The notes below the pieces were generated by a model. That model ran no database searches, was not told the origin of the DNA, and saw only the letters and a program-made list of their open reading frames with translations. A stretch of DNA of 64,000 nt, from NCBI GenBank assembly GCA_030267565.1, contig BRXU01000005.1, positions 1,473,501-1,537,500 of the forward strand. Direction: 5' to 3'. Positions 57,691-64,000 of this stretch are shown piece after piece. Positions within the stretch are counted from its first letter, which is position 1, and the number at the start of each line of letters is the position of its first letter. Both the position numbers and the translations under genes were made by a program. This DNA comes from Pleodorina starrii. Lineage: Eukaryota > Chlorophyta > Chlorophyceae > Chlamydomonadales > Volvocaceae.

Positions 57691-57766
57691 CATCGGGCTT
57701 CTCATCGGGCTTCTCATCGGGCTTCTCATCGGGCTTCTCATCGGGCTTCTCATCGGGCTTCTTATC
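57691..57766 (+). repeat. 12-bp tandem repeat inside the hAT-like element
   Basis: Six copies of catcgggcttct, nearly perfect, followed by T/C-rich sequence. In either strand it encodes only simple repeats, so it is not evidence for a gene. Confidence 0.9.
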
Positions 57767-59481
57767 GCGTGCGCGTGATTTTTTTCTTTTTCCTTTCTTG
57801 TTCCGTCTGCGTGAGGGGTCTGCGTTCGCGTGCCTTCAACGACTTCGACAACGACTTCAACCATTTCAACGACTTCAACGACTGCACCGACCTCACCGAC
57901 TCCACCTTCACCGACTCCACCGATGCCGCCTTCCACGCTGCCGCCGTCCATGCTGCCTCCTGGACGACCCGCCCACCGACCCCGACCCCGCCTCTACATC
58001 CACCAGACTCTCCCCGGCCTTTCTGTCATTGGCCCCCCGGAACGTGGGCTCACACGCACCCACCACACACCTCCAACTCCCGTCCCCGATGCCCCTTCAC
58101 CCTGCCTGACCTCGCCCCACGCCTGTCCCCCTGACCCTCCCTCGTCGCCCTGCCCACCCTCACCCCACTCTCGCCCTCGCCGAGCTCCGTGCATGGCGGC
58201 TCTCCCTCAGCTTGCCTTCCCCCTGCCCCTGCCCCCGCCGGCCCCGCATGCTCAGTGGCCCTCCCCCTGACCCCCTTGCCTTGCACTTGCACCTCTGCCC
58301 CTACTCGGTGGCCCTCCCCCTGCATGCCCTTCCCGGCGGCCTGGGTGCCTCCCTTCCCTCCTCCCACATTCTCTCCCTCCTCCCCCTCCCCATATCTGCC
58401 CTTGTCTTGTCTCCCCCCCCCCGTCCCCCCCCCATGGCCCTGCCCTTGCCTTGCCGCCCAGTGCCCCTCATGCGTGGTGGCCTGCGCACTCGGCCGGTGT
58501 GGTGGGGAACCGAATCCTCACGGTCCGCCACCCGGCCCCTCCTGCACTTCGCACCTTCCCGCGCCCCGCATCGTCTTCCCGGGCCCCGCTGCCTCCACCC
58601 TTTCCGCCCGCCCTGCCGTCCTTCTCCCCTTCTCCTCGTCCTTGCTCTTGCCCTCGTGCCCCCTCGCCCCGCCCCGCCCCGCCTTCCGTCCCTCCCAGCC
58701 TCGTCTTCCTTCTGCTGTTCTCCTTCCTTTGCCGTTCTCCTTGCCATTCTCTTTTCCTTTGCCCTTTCTCCTCTGCCTTACGCCTCCTTGCCGTCGTACG
58801 TTTTGCCCATCCGTATCCCTTTCTTCTCTGCCCCGCCGCCCCTTCCTGCCCTCTTTTGCGCCGCGTCGCCGCCCCAGCTCCTTCGTGGGTTTATGTGTGT
58901 ATTGCCTTGCTTGCCTGCCTGCTCGCTCCTTCCTTCGCTGCCATTGCCGTTGCCCATTGCCGTTACTCACGCCCTTTTTCCTTCGAAATCTTCCCGCTTC
59001 GCTTCCTCCATTGAGCGCAGGTGAGTCTACAATATGTCGGGTTGTTCTGTCCGGGCGTTCGTGCCGTTCTTGTGCTGTCGCGTGTAATCGTCCGTCTGGG
59101 TTGGTCTGGCGGCGACGCGGTCGCAGCGTATTTTCAGCTCGGTAAGGTTACAGGTATGTTCGGTAAGTATTACTGGGTTCTGGGTCCGTTCGCTAACGCC
59201 GTCTCCGTCTCCGCTGCGGTATCACTTCTTACACCCTTTTAGTAGTTGAAATGCCTCCGAGGGCAGACCCTGCGAAAAGGGGCCTGCAACCTGGTCCTGA
59301 TGTGGGGTTTGCCGTAGATTTGGTGGGGTTTTGGTGGAGTTCTGGCGGGGACGTTCGGGTTATTGCAAAGTTTGATTGTTTAGCGATCGACCAGAAGTGC
59401 TTCGTGTTTGGCATAAACTGCCCGTGACTATCTGGGATCAGTCTGAGGTGTGTCTGGCACTTCCACGCGGACTGGACGGGG

Positions 59482-59794
59482 GACTCCCGGGACGTCCGAC
59501 TCTAAACGTGTTTCAAGGTACCCCAGAGGGCTCCCTTTTAGAAAGTAAAATTAAATATAGGAAGTATTAATAAAGATGATTCCAATGGTGTTATTTTGAG
59601 CCAAAACGGGTGGGTGTACGGGTCCCCTACCCAAGAGACTCCCATGGGCGTCCGACTCTGAAGGGGCTGTAAGGTGCCCCAGACCGCTCCCTTTCAGAAA
59701 GTAAAATTACATTTAGGAAGTATTAATAAAGAGGATTCCAAGAGTGTTATTTTGAGCCAAAACGGGTGGGTGTACGGGTCCCCTACCCAAGAGA
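59482..59794 (+). repeat. Tandem duplication of a 155-bp unit in the hAT-like element
   Basis: Unit 1 (59482-59636) and unit 2 (59637-59794) share long blocks, for example AGTATTAATAAAGA and GAGCCAAAACGGGTGGGTGT, with scattered substitutions and small indels, mostly in the first third of the unit. Confidence 0.9.
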
Positions 59795-59912
59795 ATGTTC
59801 CCCGGATAGTAAATAGTAACCTAGTACTATTTACTATATATAGTACTATGTAGTACTACATATTACTATACGTCCTCGGGAAAATAGTATTTTTGCCAAC
59901 CCTAATCAAGAT

Positions 59913-61766
59913 TCACATTCACATTCACAATCACCCTTCGCCGGATTCACCGCCAGCTGTGCGATCTGCACGCAGTTTCAAAAGGCTGGCACACCGCACT
60001 ACCGGATCTCGGAACGCAGCTGCGAAGCCCATTGCCGTCATGAGTGAATACGTACAGCGATCCGTACGGTCTCTCTCATATGCCGTACATGAAAGGGCCT
60101 TACGTAATACCGATTTGGAACCGGATTGGCAATATCCCATCCGGTATCAAGAGCAGGAGATTAGTCCGACCCTAATGTGCAGCACAAGCCTGCATGGGAA
60201 AGGCCTGCAGGCCGAAAAGCTTCAAGGTAGGGTCGTTTCCCGGCGAGCCAGGTGCACCTCTATTGGGGCACTTCGTGCCAGGTTCGAACGAGGAGGCCGC
60301 GCGCGTCTCATTCGTTCCCCGGCCCGCGGAGATCTCCTGATGCTTCCAGTGTTCCAGAGCAGTGGAATGCGGCGGAGTGGGAGAGAGGGCCATGCTCCCC
60401 AAAGGGCCGTTGTGCAGACAACTGTTCTTTTGGCAACAGCGGAGGCTACCACTACCGCTTTCAGTCTGTCCATCGATCGAGGCCCGATCACAAAGCCACC
60501 GATCCAGCCCACCATGCATTTCGGCGACTTCTATCCTCTCTTACATCGAGCCAGCGATTACTATTAACAGCAGGGGGTTGCAGGTGTACGGCGTCGAGTG
60601 TACAGCGTCAACACGTGAATGGATGTACGGCGCGGTACAACCCCGGCGCGGTACAACCCCCAGTCCCGCGGTCCCCTAATACCTCACTGCCGCCGAATTT
60701 CACAGGGGCTGGAGAAGCGCTTGCGCCTTAAGTCCCGACGATACGGTACGTGCAGCCCGTCCCCAACCTCAAGCACCACCAACACCCAACCTCACGTCCA
60801 AGCGCACGTGCATCATTTTCCTCCTCTTGTACGGCCAACAATCACCACAACCGCAACACCGTGCTCCTCCTCTTCGGTCAGCAAAACGCAACACCGTACC
60901 GCAACGCTTCGATGACCTTTCTTCTCTGGCCTGTACAGGCCAAAAATCACTCGATCCTCACGCACGTGATCTGGATTTACCGTTAATGCATCTTAAAATA
61001 CCTGAACATCCTCAGTACCGCAAGGCGAAATCGCTCGCGAGGTCATGGTTTCGGAGCCTGCACCCAGACTTCGATCTTTTGTTCTAGTCTCCCATGCATA
61101 CCTGCAAAATTCCATAATGTACACCGCCTCCGCCACAGCGCGCCAGTCGCAGTGCTTTCCATGCCTTCAAACGACGTCCCACCTGACCCACGGGTCACAA
61201 CGACCCAAAGTCTCACACCCTCCCCTGCCAACACGCCCCGTTGCCGCCGCGCGGCAGCACACCGGCTTGGACTAGAAGCACAACGTCCGCAACTTCCCGC
61301 CGCAATTTCATTTTCCTCACCCAACCCGCACTCGGCCCGCAGTCTCACGTGCATCCCGCGCACGCGTGTGTGTTCCCACACACAACACACCAATACACAA
61401 CACACAACACACACATTCACCCACACGCACGCACGCACGCACCCGCGTCATCGAAGCGCACACAGTGATATTTAAATAGCACGCACATCCAAAGGTGTGA
61501 AGCAATAAGCTTTTTGGGTCGCCCTTCCAAGACAGCGTAAGGTGAGCTCACTCCGAAACCACTCCTGCGCCCTCACCCGCACCTGAGCTCCCGGGGTAGC
61601 AAAAGCTGCGGCGGAGAGGCACCGGCGGCACTGGCACCGGTCTTCACCCCTCGCTGCCCCTGCCTGCCTGCCTCCAGGTCTCAGCGTTTCGCTGCCCTCC
61701 CCCCCGGGGGAGAACTGCCTCATCGCCGCCGCCGACAGCAGCAGCAGCAGCAGCAGCAGCCGGCGC
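59913..61766. other. Intergenic downstream of paralogue B, no gene recognised
   Basis: A 224-codon plus-strand frame (59893-60567) crosses the transposon boundary and has no recognisable content, so it is not called. CA-rich microsatellite occurs at about 61377-61445. A minus-strand TGTAA at 60541-60545 is over 1.2 kb from the next stop codon and is not assigned. Confidence 0.4.
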
Positions 61767-64000
61767 CTACGCCCCATCCGCCCCCATGGCCCGCTTCCCC
61801 ACCCCCAGCGTGACCGCTATCCCAACCTGCAACAGCTCCTCGCAGTTCTTGAGCAGCGTGGGGCCCGACACAGCCAGGTTAAGAACCTGGGGGCGGGGGC
61901 GGGGGCGGTGGAGGGCCACGGGGGGCTGGTCAGGCGGGTCACGTCGGGCCACACACGTCGGGCCGCGGGGGGCAGGCCGGGCGGGTTAGGCGGCAAGGTC
62001 GAGCGGACGGGCACGCGAGTTTGACGGCTTTGTGCGCCGGGTGTACTTGGCACGGTCCTCCTCGTCCAGAGACGTGGCGGGGACTGCGGCGGTCTCGAGG
62101 TGCCGAAGGCGCGACCGAGGCAACAGTTGCTGTGAAGTTGGGCGCTGCGTCGTTTGCCATCCGCGTTTCACAGGCATTGCATACTCATATCCAGCGGTGC
62201 TTCGGCAGCACGTCCGCCACCTCGGCTTCCACAGCCTCCACAGGCATGCACGGCAGCCCGGTAAGTCCATCCGGCAGAGCAGCCCCGCCCCTTCCCCGCC
62301 CCTTCCCCGCCCCGGGTCCAGCGGCCACCTGCCCCTCTCTCACCGTCTTGGAGCTGGTCACAAAGTCGTGTTCAAAGTCCAGGTGCGCCAGGACGTCGGT
62401 GGTGTGGTGCAGGTTGAGCAGAAACCACATCACAGACGCCCCCGCCAGGGTGTATCGCAGCCGCTGCCGCAGCTGCTGCCGTAGCGCCTCTGGCGCGTCT
62501 GGACCCAGCACCGCCTCGGCGGCATGCATGGTGGATTTGCTCATGGCGGGGCCCTGAGCAGCCGGAGTCGGAGGCGGGGAAGACGAGGCGGGGGTGACGA
62601 GACGGAGGCGGGGTTGACGAGACAGAGGCGGAGGCGGACGAGGTGGCGAAGGCGGAGGCGGGAAGACGCGGAAGCGGATGTGAAAGCCGGGCGGCGGCGG
62701 CGATATCGAGAGTCAAAACACCGAGCAAGCGGCCGATTGGGTGCGGGGGCTGTGTATGGGGCATGCTAAGGGGCAAGCAGGCGCGTGGCTGAGCGTGTGA
62801 AGGGGGGGGAGCGTGTGCAACTGTATATGGGACGACGGACTGTGTGCAACATGCTGTCTCACACGAACACACATACGCATCCACATCTCGTCCCCACCTG
62901 GACCTTGGTTGCCAGGACGCTGGTCCCCACATTGAGCATGTTGCCGCCCAGATGCATCAGGAACCCCGCCGCGGTGCCCACAGACGGCTGGCTGGCAATG
63001 CCCGCCAGCCCCGCCGCCGCAGCCGCCGCTGCATGCGACACCGCCGCGGCGGTGGACGTGGCGGCGGCGACGCCCGCCGCAAAGGCGGCGTGGTGCTTCT
63101 GCTTCTGCTGCTGCTGGTGCTGCTGGTCGAGTTGCGCATCACTCCCGCTCCCGCTTCCGCTGTCACCTCCGCTCCCGCTGCCGCTCTCGCCCGCGCTGCC
63201 GTTGTCTCCTACGCTTCCGCTGCCCGGGCTGCTGCTGTTCGCGTCTTCGGCGAGTGCCGACGGCGTCGGCGGCGTCGGCGGGCCCGGGTCAGCCACCACG
63301 AACGCCTCCCTCTGGGACTGCAGTGCCGGCGGCGCCGCCGCTGCGCCGTCATCGTCGTCGTCGGCGACGGCGCCGTCGGCCAAGCGGCCAGAGCGCGCAG
63401 CCAGCGGCCGCGCCGCCAGGCAGGACAGTGTGAAGGAGGGCGTGAGCAGCGACGGCAGCGGGCCCATGCCGCGCGGCGTGGGCGGGCAGGCGCGGCGCGT
63501 GCTGCTGAAGAGGCTGCCCAGGCCGGGCGCCTGAAGCGTGATGGAGACCTGCGCGTGTCGTACCGTGTCGCTTACATGTTGGCATGTAGATATATGTACG
63601 GCATTCCAGGCGAGCTGCACATAATCGCAGCCGCGCCCTGTTCGTGGACAGCACACCCGCCTCCCCCAATCGAGACAATCGCTGTGTGCACACTCTACCA
63701 AGTACCGGTACTACGGCGGGATCCCAAGTCCTCCGTTTACAGGCTCGCGAGTCTGGAAGTGGTGGCGTTAGGACAAAACAAAGAGTGTGCAGGCAGGGAG
63801 CTCCCACTGGCGCCTCGCCCTGTGCTGGTTTGGACCATGCTTCCTCGGCTTGCCCGCTCCCCACCTCCCCACTGCGGATACGGTAACCCCCTGCTCCCCA
63901 ACCGCCCCCACTGCGGGCAAGGTGTCGTACCTGTGAGTTCCTGCAGGCAAAGGGCGAGGATGCGCTCCTGGAGCCCACACCCACTGGGGGCACCCGCTCC
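61767..64000 (-). CDS. Uncharacterised protein, paralogue B of the new family (5' end outside window)
   Basis: Partial gene; the visible exons are 64000-63931 (open to the window edge, ending in a GTACGA donor), 63548-62898, 62553-62344 and 61886-61767. The 651-base exon encodes an acidic, Ser/Gly-rich linker with a Gln/His-rich tract. It then has an Ala-rich stretch (HAAFAAGVAAATSTAAAVSH) matching paralogue A. The next exon is exactly 70 codons, as in A, and contains AGASVMWFLLNL and HLDFEHDFVTS. The last exon has SGPTLLKNCEELLQVGIAV and stops at TAG. The membership of the 64000-63931 segment and its frame are less certain than the other three exons. No function can be assigned; the family is described under paralogue A and in the findings. 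Confidence 0.72.

Larger units (their letters stand above)
57387..59912. mobile_element. hAT-like transposable element, apparently non-autonomous
   Basis: The element spans 57395-59904 (2510 bp). It is flanked by a perfect 8-bp direct repeat ATCAAGAT (57387-57394 and 59905-59912), the target-duplication length of hAT transposons. Its inverted ends read TAGGGTTGGC followed by an imperfect continuation to ATACTAT, which fits the YARGGNTGGC style of hAT ends. Both subterminal regions are full of TAGTACTA-type palindromic motifs, as hAT transposase-binding regions often are. The middle third is strongly pyrimidine-rich on the plus strand. No hAT transposase (no BED finger or dimerisation motif) was recognised in any frame, so mobility would need a transposase in trans. 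Confidence 0.82.

Noticed and set aside
58189..59145. 318-codon plus-strand frame inside the hAT-like element
   Set aside because: The sequence is almost only pyrimidines on that strand, so the frame is open by composition. The peptide is a Pro/Leu/Cys/Ser mixture without any transposase motif.
59893..60567. 224-codon plus-strand frame crossing the transposon border
   Set aside because: Begins inside the terminal inverted repeat of the hAT-like element, with no homology recognised.
61767..63548. Plant senescence/ERD7 or spartin-type domain for the paralogue pair
   Set aside because: The Ala/Gly/Val-rich segment is superficially similar, but the conserved HLDFEHDFVTS and SGP.L...C.EL blocks are not part of that family as I know it.

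Overview
The window is nuclear DNA of a volvocine-type green alga (Chlamydomonadales, Chlamydomonas/Volvox relatives). The grounds are: plant-type photosynthesis genes split by many short GT-AG introns, a very GC-rich and Ala/Gly/Pro-rich coding style, TGTAA polyadenylation motifs downstream of several stop codons, CCCTAAAA telomere-type repeats, and a PsbO very close to that of Chlamydomonas. No bacterial, viral or organellar genes were seen.

Eight complete genes and one gene cut by the window edge were reconstructed exon by exon. Exon phases and total lengths close in frame for all eight complete models. On the minus strand, left to right in window coordinates: a 24-exon GRIP-domain golgin (2057-15628), a small four-helix membrane protein resembling the COPI-associated/TVP15 family (17358-19146), a plastid-type short-chain dehydrogenase (21063-23033), glutathione reductase (25228-31901), PsbO of photosystem II (33171-34890), and an IGHMBP2/UPF1-like superfamily 1 helicase (36342-45030). 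On the plus strand, divergent from the helicase, lies an STK16/MPSK1-like protein kinase (45606-50764). Two members of an unrecognised paralogous family follow on the minus strand (53366-55952, and 61767 to the right edge).

Mobile DNA sits between genes. A 0.6 kb MITE with perfect 28-bp inverted ends and TA flanks lies at 19703-20305. A 2.5 kb hAT-like element with 8-bp target duplications lies at 57387-59912, between the two paralogues. No transposase was recognised in either, so both look non-autonomous.

The genes do not form a pathway. They mix Golgi/vesicle trafficking (golgin, COPI-associated-like protein, STK16-like kinase), chloroplast redox and photosynthesis (glutathione reductase, PsbO, SDR) and nucleic-acid handling (helicase).

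The most unusual signals are: (i) a short sequence, GGGCTCCGGCCTATACGTGG followed by ATAAC and a C-run, that recurs on the sense strand just upstream of 3' splice sites in at least nine introns of four genes, with a second recurrent intronic motif; (ii) a decayed duplicate of the GRIP-exon acceptor; (iii) three GC-AG introns supported by reading frame, two of them also by homology; and (iv) the undescribed paralogue pair.
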